Below are positions 33,218 to 42,401 of a stretch of DNA of 64,000 nt, piece by piece. Below the pieces are notes generated by a model, which was not told where the DNA came from, searched no databases, and worked only from the letters and a program-made list of their open reading frames with translations. The stretch's first letter is position 1. Every line of letters starts with the position of its first letter. Location of the stretch: positions 3,224,001 through 3,288,000 of the forward strand of contig NZ_LT670844.1 in the NCBI RefSeq assembly GCF_900141755.1, read 5' to 3'. The translations under genes were made by a program, and so were the position numbers. Origin of the DNA: Bradyrhizobium lablabi. GTDB taxonomy: Bacteria; Pseudomonadota; Alphaproteobacteria; Rhizobiales; Xanthobacteraceae.

Positions 33218-36004
33218 CTAATGCCCGGCGGATTGTCGGTTCATTTCCTCCAAAAGCTCGCGCATGGCATCGAACTGCGTGCCGAAGCCTTTCCAATCTC
33301 CGGATTTCAATCGCTCGACCGCCCGATTGTAGCGATCGAGCGCCTGCCGTGCTGGACCTGCCGCCGGAGCTGCTGCGGGAGCTTCCCCTGTCGTGCTTGA
33401 GACTGGCGCCGCAGCGCCGGGTTCAATGAACAGCGCCGACAGGGCCTCGGCGAGCGTCTCCTTCATCACCACATGTTCACCATAGGCCGCGATCACACGT
33501 TTCAGTTCCGGCAGGTGTCCGTGCTCCGCGCGCAAATAGAGCGGCGACACATAAAGGATCGAGTTCTCGATCGGGATCACAAGCAAGTTCGCGCCGCGGA
33601 TCACCCGTGAGCCCATCTGGTTCCACAGCGTGAGTTGTTGCGAGATATCGGTGTTTTGGTTGATCCGCGCCTCGATCTGAAACGGCCCGTAGACGAGCTT
33701 CTCCTTGGGGAACTCGTAGACGATCAGTTTGCCGTAGTCGGGCGCGTCGCAACGCGCGGCGAGCCAGGCTATCATGTTGTCGCGGCGGCTCGGTACCATC
33801 GGAAGCATCAGGAAGAACTCGGCCTGCGGCTCGCCGGGCAGCCGCATGATGATATAATAAGGGGTCATCATCGAGACGCCGTCGCCGCCCGGTTGCCGCG
33901 GGAACTGCCAGAGATCCTCGCGGTTGTAGAAAACGTCAGCCGCCTCCATGTGGTAGGTTTGATAGAGCCGCGCCTGAATCAGGAACATATCCTCCGGATA
34001 GCGAATGTGCTTCTGCAAGTCGGGAGGCATGGCGGCGAACGGCTTGAACAGGCCCGGGAAGACCCGCCGGTAGGTCGCGGCAATCGGGTCGCCGGGGTCG
34101 ATCAGATAGAAGTCGACGGTCCCGTTATAGGCATCGACGATAATTTTCACCGAATTGCGAATGTAATTGAGATCGAGATCTTTCGCGGGCTGCGCCGAAG
34201 GGAAATAGGAACTCGTCGTATAGGCGTCCTGCATCCAGAACATTCGCCCATTGCTGACAACCAGATATGGATCGTGATCGAGCCGGAGGAATGGCGCGAT
34301 GGTGCGCATCCGTTCCTGGATATTGCGCCGGATCATGATCCGGCTGTCGGCCGTGATGTAGCTTGAGAGAACTAGGTTCGGATCGTTGAAGTAGTAAGCG
34401 AACAGCGTTCTCCACACCAAAGCTCCGATCGGAACGCCGCCGGCACCGTCATAGGCCGCATAGACGTTGTCTTTCCCTTTCGGATAATCGAATTCCGGCG
34501 TGCTCCCCTTGACGATGACGTAATCGTCGCTCTCTTCCCCGTAGTAGATGCGCGGCTCGTCGATTTTTGGACCTCCGTCGGCAACAGGAGGAATATCCCG
34601 CAAATAGAAGACCGGCAGTCCTTCGGTGCTCTTGCGGGTGACCGGGCTCATCACCGCGCCATTGCCGTGAGTAAACAGCAGATGGCGGTTGACCCATGTC
34701 TGAGCATTCGGCGGCAGCAAGGAGGGCCGCAATTCGCGTGCCGAGAGCATCACGCTTTGGTAGGATCCATCGAGCCAGTAGCGATCAACGTCAAGGTCAT
34801 GGAATTTGTAGTAGGTACGGATTTCCTGCAGCTGCGCGTAGGTATCCGACAAGGGCAACCAATCCCACAGCCTGATATTTTCGATTGTCGCCTTGTTGGC
34901 CTCCAGCGTCTTGAAGGTAAGGTTTTGTTCGGCAGCAAACGGCTTGGCCGCGATCTGATCGAGATGGTAGGCCTGCCTGGTGAGCGCGATGTTGCGCTCG
35001 ATGTAGGGCTTCTCTAGCTGCAACTCGGATGGTTTGACGAAAAACTGCCGGAACAGCACTGGGACCGCACCAGACAGCATGAAGGAGCCGATGCCGACGA
35101 GTAGGAACCCGGCGGCAGGAAGCCGGTAGGTGCGCACCTGCAGGTTCATCCACGCGGCGAGCGCCGCGACGATCGAAAGCCCAATCATCAACCACAGGCC
35201 CGGTAGCCCGACATGTACATCGGTGTAGCTTGCGCCGACGACGACGCCGTTGTCGCCGTAGAGCAGGAGATAGCGGTCGAGACCATAGGACCAAGCCTTC
35301 ACCGCGAAGAGAAGACCGGCCAGCACCGAGCCGTGGGCAATCACTGCCGGCGACACTGATCGGTTGTAAGCATCGTATTCGATGTCGCCGTGCACCCAGT
35401 AGATCGTCCCGGCAAAAAGCGTGCTCAGAACGATTGCGAGCAGCATCCAGTTCTTGATTGCGATATAGGCGGGCAATGAGAAGAGATAGAAGCCGATGTC
35501 TTTGTGGTAAAGTGGATCGTCCGCGCCGTATGGCACGTGATAGAGAAACCGCAGGTAGATGCCCCAGTTGCCGGCTTCAGCCGCAGCAACCAATAGAGCG
35601 AGCAGGCCTGCACCAACTGCGATCGCCCGGGGCCACGGCAGTCGATCACGCATGAACGTGAGCAGATTGGGCGGCGGCGTATGGCCTGAGGGGTTCGCGG
35701 CGGAGGCGGCGACGGCATATGCCGCCTGCCGCCGGCCAAAGCGCACCGCAAACCACCCGTTCAGCCAAAGGACGATGGCGGTCGCCGTCAAAACGGTAAA
35801 GAAGACGACGGCTTTGGCGCCGATCGTCGTCAAGAAAACCTGCAGATAACCGATCGAGGAAAACCACAGCCAGTCGACCAGGAAGTCGCTCGTGAGCTCG
35901 AGGAGGATCAGGCAAATCCCGACCAGGACGGCCGCAATGATGAACCCGACCAAGGCGCTTCGCCTTGGTGCCTTCCGCCCGGGTCCGGTGATCCCGATCG
36001 TCAT
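33218..36004 (-). CDS. UPF0182-family large membrane protein
   Basis: 928 residues. The first 330 hold seven hydrophobic segments (for example LVGFIIAAVLVGICLILLEL and LPWPRAIAVGAGLLALLVAA). A long extracytoplasmic domain follows with family-typical stretches such as KPYIERNIALTRQAYHLD, NIRLWDWLPLSDTYAQLQEI, ESDDYVIVKGSTPEFDYPKG and YNREDLWQFPRQPG. A Pro/Ala-rich linker precedes the C-terminal tail. The family is widespread in actinobacteria and patchy in proteobacteria, with no assigned biochemical role. Full length and intact here. Confidence 0.93.
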   Translation of the reverse strand: MTIGITGPGRKAPRRSALVGFIIAAVLVGICLILLELTSDFLVDWLWFSSIGYLQVFLTTIGAKAVVFFTVLTATAIVLWLNGWFAVRFGRRQAAYAVAASAANPSGHTPPPNLLTFMRDRLPWPRAIAVGAGLLALLVAAAEAGNWGIYLRFLYHVPYGADDPLYHKDIGFYLFSLPAYIAIKNWMLLAIVLSTLFAGTIYWVHGDIEYDAYNRSVSPAVIAHGSVLAGLLFAVKAWSYGLDRYLLLYGDNGVVVGASYTDVHVGLPGLWLMIGLSIVAALAAWMNLQVRTYRLPAAGFLLVGIGSFMLSGAVPVLFRQFFVKPSELQLEKPYIERNIALTRQAYHLDQIAAKPFAAEQNLTFKTLEANKATIENIRLWDWLPLSDTYAQLQEIRTYYKFHDLDVDRYWLDGSYQSVMLSARELRPSLLPPNAQTWVNRHLLFTHGNGAVMSPVTRKSTEGLPVFYLRDIPPVADGGPKIDEPRIYYGEESDDYVIVKGSTPEFDYPKGKDNVYAAYDGAGGVPIGALVWRTLFAYYFNDPNLVLSSYITADSRIMIRRNIQERMRTIAPFLRLDHDPYLVVSNGRMFWMQDAYTTSSYFPSAQPAKDLDLNYIRNSVKIIVDAYNGTVDFYLIDPGDPIAATYRRVFPGLFKPFAAMPPDLQKHIRYPEDMFLIQARLYQTYHMEAADVFYNREDLWQFPRQPGGDGVSMMTPYYIIMRLPGEPQAEFFLMLPMVPSRRDNMIAWLAARCDAPDYGKLIVYEFPKEKLVYGPFQIEARINQNTDISQQLTLWNQMGSRVIRGANLLVIPIENSILYVSPLYLRAEHGHLPELKRVIAAYGEHVVMKETLAEALSALFIEPGAAAPVSSTTGEAPAAAPAAGPARQALDRYNRAVERLKSGDWKGFGTQFDAMRELLEEMNRQSAGH

Positions 36005-36068
36005 GGTTTGATGATAGCGGAAATGACGGACGCTTGCCGCCGGAATCGTGGTCGGCTGGCGTGTATTC

Positions 36069-36362
36069 TCAAGCCAGCGTATGCACGATCACCGGACCGG
36101 CAACCGCCGTGGCTGGCCCGATCAGCAGAGGCGCGAGGTTCCGTTCGCTCCATGCGAGCCCGCGTCTGTTCGACTCCTCAGCTCCCGCGTGGTTGTTGAA
36201 TATGCTGATTGCCGTAACCGTGTCGTCCGGCGCGTAGACCACATAATAGGCCATGAAACCTTCGACATCGCTGATGATCGGAATGGCCCCCTCTTTGATC
36301 CTGCGTGCCAGCTCTTCGGCCGTGCCGGGCTTTGCTTTGCCCTGACGAATGGCGGCATACAT
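36069..36362 (-). CDS. Small dimeric alpha/beta-barrel (ABM-like) protein
   Basis: 97 residues from ATG 36362, which has a very good ribosome site (AAGGAGGAAGCC). The sequence YAAIRQGKAKPGTAEELARR, then ISDVEGFMAYYVVYAPDDTV and TAISIFNNHAGAEESNRRGL follows the antibiotic-biosynthesis-monooxygenase/ferredoxin-like fold. No heme or metal ligand is obvious. Such proteins are often small stress or quinol-monooxygenase relatives. It is alone on its strand, between UPF0182 and the LuxR gene. Confidence 0.75.
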   Translation of the reverse strand: MYAAIRQGKAKPGTAEELARRIKEGAIPIISDVEGFMAYYVVYAPDDTVTAISIFNNHAGAEESNRRGLAWSERNLAPLLIGPATAVAGPVIVHTLA

Positions 36363-36551
36363 GGCTTCCTCCTTCATAGCTGGGCTGCCCGCCGCCGCGA
36401 CCATGTATCAGCCCAAAGCAGGCGGGACGTGAGCAGCGGGTTTTCCCCGCATACTAAACCCTACGCCATTGCCCGCAACGACGAACTGGCTCGCGCAAGG
36501 ACATTAAAACGAGCCACCGATGCGATTGAAAGGAATTCGAATATTATCTTG

Positions 36552-37112
36552 TCACAGCGTGATGGTCTCGTAGCGGCGGCGTTCGGAGGCTTTTGCGACG
36601 GCTTCGGTCCGGGTGCGCGCGCCGAGTTTCCGGAACACGGATTCGACATGGAATTTCACCGTGTGCAGCGAAATGTTCAGGCGCCGCGCGATGGCCTTGT
36701 TGGTCAGGCCTTCGGCAAGTGCGGCCAGCACTTCGAGCTCGCGCGGCGTCAGTAGCGCCTGACCGTCGGTCTCGCGCATCGCGCCAAAACCCAAATCCGC
36801 GTCAGGCACGCGCACGATCAGCCCGGCAGCCACCGCCCGTATCGCGGCATCGATCTGGTCCGCGCCGGCATCGCGCGATAGCACGCCGGGCAAGTCATGA
36901 TCGGCCCCTCCGAGCGTGACCACCGGGCGGGTTTCGCCTGCCGGGCGGTCGCCGTCCGCCAGCACCACGTCGGCTGCATCCTCGCCGCCGACGACAAGAT
37001 GCCCGGCCTCCGCGATCACCCTGCTCAAGGCGTTACGGCGCTGTGAATCCACGGCATGAACGGCGACCCGCAGCCGCCCGGTTGGTGCCAGCTTGTTGGC
37101 CGCCTCGCTCAT
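36552..37112 (-). CDS. LuxR/NarL-type regulator with degenerate receiver domain
   Basis: 186 residues. The C-terminal 65 residues are a textbook NarL-type helix-turn-helix: LTPRELEVLAALAEGLTNK and AIARRLNISLHTVKFHVESV. The first 110 resemble a receiver domain in secondary structure, but the phosphorylation site reads DVVLADGDRP and the conserved Lys is replaced (GVLSRDAGADQI), so classical phosphorylation is unlikely. ATG 37112 overlaps the stop of the upstream protease-like gene by four bases, so the two are made together. This implies a signal relayed through the pseudo-protease partner. Confidence 0.88.
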   Translation of the reverse strand: MSEAANKLAPTGRLRVAVHAVDSQRRNALSRVIAEAGHLVVGGEDAADVVLADGDRPAGETRPVVTLGGADHDLPGVLSRDAGADQIDAAIRAVAAGLIVRVPDADLGFGAMRETDGQALLTPRELEVLAALAEGLTNKAIARRLNISLHTVKFHVESVFRKLGARTRTEAVAKASERRRYETITL

Positions 37113-38023
37113 GCGGCCTGCCGTTCTGCGATCGTTGCCTGCACCGTGATCACCGCGCCGCTCCTGATCAGGCGAAGATCGGCCTTTCGCCCGATACTAT
37201 CGGCGCCGAACAGTCTTGCTAACCTCCGGAACCGATGCGTCGAGGTCCCGTCGACGCTGAGGATGATGTCGCCGGCCACAATTCCGGCCTGCGCCGCGGG
37301 GCCGCCTTCGGCGACCGACATCACCATCAACCCGCTGGACTGCCCGGCGGTCTCGCGCAGCGCGTCGGGCACGGCGACGGCCTGCAAGGCGACCCCGAGC
37401 CAGCCGCGCGCGATGCGGCCATCCTTCAGCAATTGCGGCACGATGCGTTCAATGGTTGCGGTCGGTATCGCAATGACCTGGCCGCGCGGCCCGAAGGTCG
37501 ACATGCCCATACAGCCGCCGGCGGCGTCGAAAACCGGCCCGCCCTCTTCGCGCTGAGCCAGACGGAGATCGAGCACGATACGGCGGTCGATCAGGCCGCC
37601 GCGGCTCGAATGCCATTCGGGCCCGGCGAGATTGACGAGCCCGAGCCGCGCGCTGGCAGCCCCGGTTCCATCGGCGCCGATCGCCAATGCAACCGCGCCG
37701 GTCTGCGCCTCGCCCGCGGCGATCGACGGCGCGACAAGCGGCGTTGCCGGCCGCAAAATCGCGATATTGGTGCTGGGATCGCGTCCGGCGATCTTGGCCG
37801 TCACGACCGAGCCGCCCGGCGCAACCAGCTCAAATTCATCCTTTCGCGGCAGCGACTGCTCGGAGGCGACGACGATATCGGATCGCCACAGCAAGCCGGT
37901 CAGATGCCGGCCGTGCGCAAGGCGGATCGCGACGACAGCGTTGTTTGCGGTTTCCGCGCGCGCGACGAGCGCGTTCGAGAATTGGACCAAGGGGTCTGCA
38001 GCGGGGTCTGCTTGATCGGTCAT
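37109..38023 (-). CDS. HtrA-like (S1C + PDZ) protein lacking catalytic His and Ser
   Basis: 304 residues with a trypsin-like domain (residues 25-195) and a C-terminal PDZ domain (GLMVMSVAEGGPAAQAGIVA, then DIILSVDGTSTHRF). The family's NNHV histidine motif is replaced by VVASEQSLP, and the GNSGGP nucleophile motif by REEGGPVF. Only the Asp of the triad (DPSTNIAIL) remains. There is no signal peptide, so it stays in the cytoplasm. It should bind peptides or protein tails without cutting them. Start ATG 38023 has AGGAG upstream. It is coupled by a four-base overlap to the LuxR gene. Confidence 0.85.
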   Translation of the reverse strand: MTDQADPAADPLVQFSNALVARAETANNAVVAIRLAHGRHLTGLLWRSDIVVASEQSLPRKDEFELVAPGGSVVTAKIAGRDPSTNIAILRPATPLVAPSIAAGEAQTGAVALAIGADGTGAASARLGLVNLAGPEWHSSRGGLIDRRIVLDLRLAQREEGGPVFDAAGGCMGMSTFGPRGQVIAIPTATIERIVPQLLKDGRIARGWLGVALQAVAVPDALRETAGQSSGLMVMSVAEGGPAAQAGIVAGDIILSVDGTSTHRFRRLARLFGADSIGRKADLRLIRSGAVITVQATIAERQAA

Positions 38024-38215
38024 GGGATGCTCCTATCCGTTAAGATAGGTACGAAACTGGGCGATGCCGCAGCTAAAGACTATCGGCCGGACGGCCGGGC
38101 CGGTCCCGGCCATTTGGCCGGGGTTGCCCCGCCGCCAATGGCCCGAGCAGAATTTGCTATCGGCGATCCCGCATTTGGAATGGACTTGCCGCTGTCGGCG
38201 ATTCAGAATCGGGGC

Positions 38216-38395
38216 ATGGGACAGGTCGATCATACCAGCGAATGTCCGCGATGCGGCGCGAGGGTGACGCTTGCGCAGGCATCGGGTGAGCGGGGCGCTC
38301 GCGTATCCGTTTGCGAGGAATGCGCGCGTCCCGATCCGTTCAAATCCGGCCACGCCAACGGATGGCTTCGGGGCGAGCTGCGCCCGCCAAAGTAA
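38216..38395 (+). CDS. 59-residue zinc-ribbon-like protein
   Basis: Two CxxC knuckles, CPRC near residue 10 and CEEC near residue 33, separated by 19 residues, suit a single zinc ribbon. The rest is basic and polar (KSGHANGWLRGELRPPK). In-frame ATGs at 38138 and 38180 are possible; ATG 38216 has a GGGG stretch just upstream and starts closest to the ribbon. It faces the GGDEF-EAL gene with a 13-bp gap. The function is unknown; small ribbons like this often serve regulation. Confidence 0.55.
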   Translation: MGQVDHTSECPRCGARVTLAQASGERGARVSVCEECARPDPFKSGHANGWLRGELRPPK

Positions 38396-38408
38396 GCGTT
38401 GGCGCGGC

Positions 38409-41400
38409 TCAGAGCGCTGAATTCCGCACCAGCATTTTCTGGCGCCGCTGATCACTACCGACCACCTCGGCATAAGCCTCGATCGGATGGGGGCGTCCGA
38501 TCAGATAGCCCTGCATTTCGTCGCAGCCTTCGCGGATCAACGCCCTGAGCTGCTCCTTGGTTTCGACACCCTCCGCAAGCACGGGCAGCCCGAGCCCATG
38601 CGCAAGGCCGATGACGGCGCGGACGATCGCGAGCGAGCGGTCGGTGCGGCCGAGGCTTGCGACAAACGAGCGGTCGATCTTGATCCTGTCGAGCGGAAGC
38701 GATTGCAGGTAGGACAGCGAGGAATATCCGGTGCCGAAATCGTCGAGCGCGATGCGGATACCCAATATCTTCAGGGAATTGAGCATCGACGCCGCGCGCG
38801 CGAGGTTTTCGATCAATACCCCCTCGGTGATCTCGAGCTCGAGCCGCGCCGGCGGGATTCCGGTTTCCTGCAGCACCGTTCGGACCATTTGCTGCAGATC
38901 GCCCCGGCGGAATTGGATCGCCGACACGTTGACGGCGACCTGCAGCGTGTCGTCCCATGAGGCCGCTTCGCGGCAGGCCTGCCGCAGCACCCATTCTCCG
39001 ATCCCGATGATCAGATCGCTCTCCTCGGCGATCGGGATGAATTCCGCCGGCGGCACGATGCCGCGTTGCGGATGATGCCAGCGTACCAGCGCTTCGAACC
39101 CGATGATCTCGCCGTCGCTGTGGCGTTGCGGCTGGTATTCGACAAACAACTCGCCGTTCGCGACCGCGGAGCGGAGATCGCGCTCCAGCGCTCGCCGGTC
39201 GCGCAACTGCTGATCCATCGCAGGCGTGAAGAAACGGACCACGCCGCGGCCTTCGTGCTTGGCGCGATAGAGCGCCGCATCGGCGTTGGCAAACAGCGAG
39301 CGCGCGTCTTCGCCGTCCCGCGGATAGACCGCGATCCCGATGCTGAGATCGAGGTCGAAACAATGGCCGTCGATTTCGATGCCCGCTTCGAGCGCGCCGC
39401 GCAGCCGGCTCGCCAGCAGCTCGGCGCTTGACGGTAGCGGATCCTGTTCGGTGATCGCGATGAATTCGTCGCCGCCGATCCGCGCGAGGAAGGCGCCTTG
39501 GGCGGCGACCTGAAGGCGCGTTGAGGCCTCGCGCAGCGCCTTGTCGCCCATCGAATGCCCGAACAGATCGTTGATCTCCTTGAAACGATCGAAGTCGATG
39601 CACAGCACCGCGAAGTTACCGTTGCGCTGGCGGGCTCCCTCGAGCGCCCGCGAAAACTGGCCATCCAGCGCGGCGCGATTCGGCAGATCCGTCAGCGCAT
39701 CGTGACACGCCAGATGCAGGATGCGTTGCTCGGCGCGTTTGCGGTCGGTCATGTCGAACGCCACCGCAACGGCGGCATCGCGGTCGTTGTAGCGCAACGG
39801 CCGCGCCTCGATGGCGACGTCGATCACCCTGCCGTCGGCCGTGACATGGCGGCGGGTTTCGTGCCCGGTCTGCAAGCCCTTGTTCTGGCGAAACTCGTTG
39901 TGCAGTCTTTCGGTCTCCTCGGGAACGCGCAAATCTTTCACCGTCATCGACAGCATCTGCTCGCGGCTGTAGCCATAATGGCGGCAGGTCGCGGCGTTCA
40001 CCGCCAGAAGTTCGAGCGTGTTGATATCGACCACCCACATCGGCAGCGGGTTTTCCTCGAACAGCAGGCGGAACGAGGCCTCCCGGCGTTTCAAGTCGGT
40101 GATGTCGACGCGGATACCGATGCTGCCGCCGTCCGACATGCGGCGTTCCTCGATCCGGACCCAGCGATCCCCCGGCAATTGCTGCTCATGCGTGCTCTGC
40201 GGTTGCGCATGGCGGGCGAGGCGCTCGCGCAACCATTGTTCTTCGCAACCCTCGGCTTCCGGATATTGTCCGCGCGCCAGTCCGAAACGCAGCGTCTCCT
40301 CGAAACTCACGCCTGCCGCAATCGCCTCCAGGCTCTCGCCATAGGCTTCGGCATAGCGCTGGTTCCACAGCACGTAGCGATCGTCCTTGTCGAGGATCAC
40401 GAGACCTTCCGGCACCACGTCCAATGCGTCGATCAGGGTCGCATGCGCCGCGCGGGCGGCAGCCTCAGCCCGCTCGGCATTGGATTTTGCTTCGGTGAGC
40501 GCCTTTTCGGCGTGGAACCGCTCGGTGATATCCTCATGGGTCGCGACCCAGCCGCGATCGGGCATCGGCCGATGGCAGATCTGGAAGACACGGCCGTTCG
40601 CCAGTTCGACGATGGTGTCGTGCACCTCTTCGCTGGCCACCAGGTCGTTGCGCCACGCGAGGTATTCGTCTTGGGTCATGGCGGGAAAGCTTCCCGCCGC
40701 GAACCTGAGATCGACGATCTCAGCCAGCAGCATGCCCGGCTTCACGCTCTCCGGCGGCAGACCGTACAAGTCGAGGTAGCGCCGATTATACGCGATCAGC
40801 CGCTGCTCGCCGTCGAAGAAGCACAGACCCTGCGACATGTTGTTGAGCGCCAAGTCGAAGCGGCTGGCGATCTCGCGCGCCTTGGCCTGCTCCTTCAGCG
40901 CGATCATCTCGGCCGTTCGTGCGCGCCTGCCTTCGGCGGAAAGCTCCGCCCGCGATGCGACCAGATTGACCAGATCACGGTAGCTGGTGTTCATCATCCG
41001 GATCAGCGGCACCAGCAACAGGCAGAGATTCAAGCCGATGCAGACCAGCGGCGCTTCGCCGGTGAACATCAGCCGCAGCGAAATCGGAAGAGCGGAGATC
41101 AGCAGCGTGAGTCGGGCGGCGCTCGGAAAGCTGCCGAGGCAATAGGCGCTTGCGACCGAGCCAACGAAGACGAGGAGTGCGACCGGAGCGCGCATATCCG
41201 GATCAACATATTCAAGCAGCGCCAGCGTCCATAACGAAAAGCCCGCGTTCATTGTGGAGGCCAGGATCCGGGTCCTGAAGAGATGGTTGAGAGCTTGTTC
41301 AGCGGTCGGCACCACCGCTCTCAGCCTCATCCAATAGGTCATGCGGGATACGCTGGCCAGTAGAAGGATCCCCGGGACGCCGAAGCGAAACCAGATCGGA

Positions 41401-41594
41401 AGCGACGGCGACAGCACGTAGGCAAGACTGATGCTGTCAATGATCAGCACGCCGTAGAGAACCGGAACCTGCGTCGTCAGGATGCGGAACTGCTCGAGGA
41501 GCAGCGCGCTGCCCACCGGCGTTTTGGCATTGCCGAGATAGAACCAGCGCCGAACGGCTTTCAGCGCTTTCTTCGGGACGACGGCTTCGATCAT
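38409..41594 (-). CDS. Membrane-anchored PAS-GGDEF-EAL cyclic-di-GMP protein
   Basis: 1061 residues. The N-terminal 240 hold about five hydrophobic segments (PVLYGVLIIDSISLAYVLSP and others). Three PAS-like domains follow (about residues 265-620), then GGDEF (RIGGDEFIAI intact) and EAL (GFEALVRWHHPQRG and DDFGTGYSSLSYLQSLPLDR intact). No RxxD inhibitory site lies before GGDEF. Both synthesis and breakdown of cyclic-di-GMP are therefore possible, with PAS signals deciding. A longer frame to 42389 exists but overlaps the VOC gene; ATG 41594 fits the first domain. It is monocistronic. Confidence 0.9.
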   Translation of the reverse strand: MIEAVVPKKALKAVRRWFYLGNAKTPVGSALLLEQFRILTTQVPVLYGVLIIDSISLAYVLSPSLPIWFRFGVPGILLLASVSRMTYWMRLRAVVPTAEQALNHLFRTRILASTMNAGFSLWTLALLEYVDPDMRAPVALLVFVGSVASAYCLGSFPSAARLTLLISALPISLRLMFTGEAPLVCIGLNLCLLLVPLIRMMNTSYRDLVNLVASRAELSAEGRRARTAEMIALKEQAKAREIASRFDLALNNMSQGLCFFDGEQRLIAYNRRYLDLYGLPPESVKPGMLLAEIVDLRFAAGSFPAMTQDEYLAWRNDLVASEEVHDTIVELANGRVFQICHRPMPDRGWVATHEDITERFHAEKALTEAKSNAERAEAAARAAHATLIDALDVVPEGLVILDKDDRYVLWNQRYAEAYGESLEAIAAGVSFEETLRFGLARGQYPEAEGCEEQWLRERLARHAQPQSTHEQQLPGDRWVRIEERRMSDGGSIGIRVDITDLKRREASFRLLFEENPLPMWVVDINTLELLAVNAATCRHYGYSREQMLSMTVKDLRVPEETERLHNEFRQNKGLQTGHETRRHVTADGRVIDVAIEARPLRYNDRDAAVAVAFDMTDRKRAEQRILHLACHDALTDLPNRAALDGQFSRALEGARQRNGNFAVLCIDFDRFKEINDLFGHSMGDKALREASTRLQVAAQGAFLARIGGDEFIAITEQDPLPSSAELLASRLRGALEAGIEIDGHCFDLDLSIGIAVYPRDGEDARSLFANADAALYRAKHEGRGVVRFFTPAMDQQLRDRRALERDLRSAVANGELFVEYQPQRHSDGEIIGFEALVRWHHPQRGIVPPAEFIPIAEESDLIIGIGEWVLRQACREAASWDDTLQVAVNVSAIQFRRGDLQQMVRTVLQETGIPPARLELEITEGVLIENLARAASMLNSLKILGIRIALDDFGTGYSSLSYLQSLPLDRIKIDRSFVASLGRTDRSLAIVRAVIGLAHGLGLPVLAEGVETKEQLRALIREGCDEMQGYLIGRPHPIEAYAEVVGSDQRRQKMLVRNSAL

Positions 41595-41873
41595 GCCCAA
41601 GGCTAATCGAAGAGGGGACAATTGCCCGTAAACAACCTTGGTAAGGGTGAACTTAAAATCCGAGATATCTGCGCAGAACCAAAGCTTTGCCGCATCGACG
41701 GCGCAAAATCGAACGGCGGACTCCGGTAATATTGCGGATGAAGACGGAGCTTCGAGGTAACCAGATACCTCCACTACCTCCGGACGCGAGCATGTTACGT
41801 TGACGCTCGTCAAGGCGTCAGGACCGTCCCCGGCGTTCCAGAGTTCATCAGAAAAATCAGCAGGAGAGCCACG

Positions 41874-42254
41874 ATGATCAGCCACGGCACCTTCACTTGG
41901 AACGAGCTCTATACGGATAATCCCAAGAAGGCCTGCGATTTCTACGGCTCGCTGCTCGGCTGGCAGTTCGAGGAGATGCCGGGGCCGGATGGCGTCTACC
42001 GGATCGCCAAAGTAGGCGACCGTCCGGTCGCCGGAATCTTCGAAATGAAAGGCGAGCATTTTAGGGGCGTGCCGCCGCATTGGCTCGCCTATATCGACGT
42101 CGACGATATCGACAAGCGCGTCGCGGCCGCCAAGAAGGCCGGAGCGCAGATGATACGCGAGCCCTTCGATGTCGAGGGCGTCGGCCGTCTCGCCATCTTC
42201 AAGGACGCCGTCGGCGCGCTGATCGCGTGGATGACGCCGGTTCCGCGCGGCTAG
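41874..42254 (+). CDS. VOC-superfamily (glyoxalase-like) protein
   Basis: 126 residues with two VOC repeats. The first has HGTFTWNELYTDNPKKACDF, the second has WLAYIDVDDIDKRVAAAKKA and ends FKDAVGALIAWMTP. It resembles the VOC group annotated as glyoxalase/bleomycin-resistance-like. The usual metal ligands are only partly present (His near residue 4, Glu near 11 and Asp near 114), so the activity is unclear. A GGAGAG site precedes ATG 41874. It is flanked by a repeat of family C. Confidence 0.85.
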   Translation: MISHGTFTWNELYTDNPKKACDFYGSLLGWQFEEMPGPDGVYRIAKVGDRPVAGIFEMKGEHFRGVPPHWLAYIDVDDIDKRVAAAKKAGAQMIREPFDVEGVGRLAIFKDAVGALIAWMTPVPRG

Positions 42255-42303
42255 AGCGCGATGACTTTTCTTCGAATCGTCATCCCGTTCTATCCTTTTG
42301 TTT

Positions 42304-42353
42304 GAGCATGATCTTTTTCGGAAAACCGGTACCCACTTTTCCGGATCATGCTC
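42304..42353. repeat. Dispersed palindromic repeat, family C
   Basis: GAGCATGATC (42304-42313) and GATCATGCTC (42344-42353) are perfect 10-bp inverted arms around TTTTTCGGAAAACCGG and ACTTTTCC. The motif is a very common rhizobial intergenic repeat, from memory. A second small hairpin GATGAC-N13-GTCATC lies just upstream (42258-42284). The element fills the gap between the convergent VOC and rhomboid genes. Confidence 0.85.
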
Positions 42354-42401
42354 TAGCGCGCGATTCTGCTCTAGACGTGGTTCTTGCATAATTGACGATG
42401 T

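Noticed and set aside
39555..41234. Long open frame on the plus strand opposite the GGDEF-EAL gene (559 codons)
   Set aside because: It is fully antisense to intact PAS, GGDEF and EAL motifs. Its composition (His/Arg-rich, no family) is typical of antisense frames in GC-rich DNA.
41595..42389. N-terminal extension of the GGDEF-EAL frame to 42389
   Set aside because: It would run antisense through the whole VOC gene and the family C repeat, and the first membrane segment starts only after 41594.
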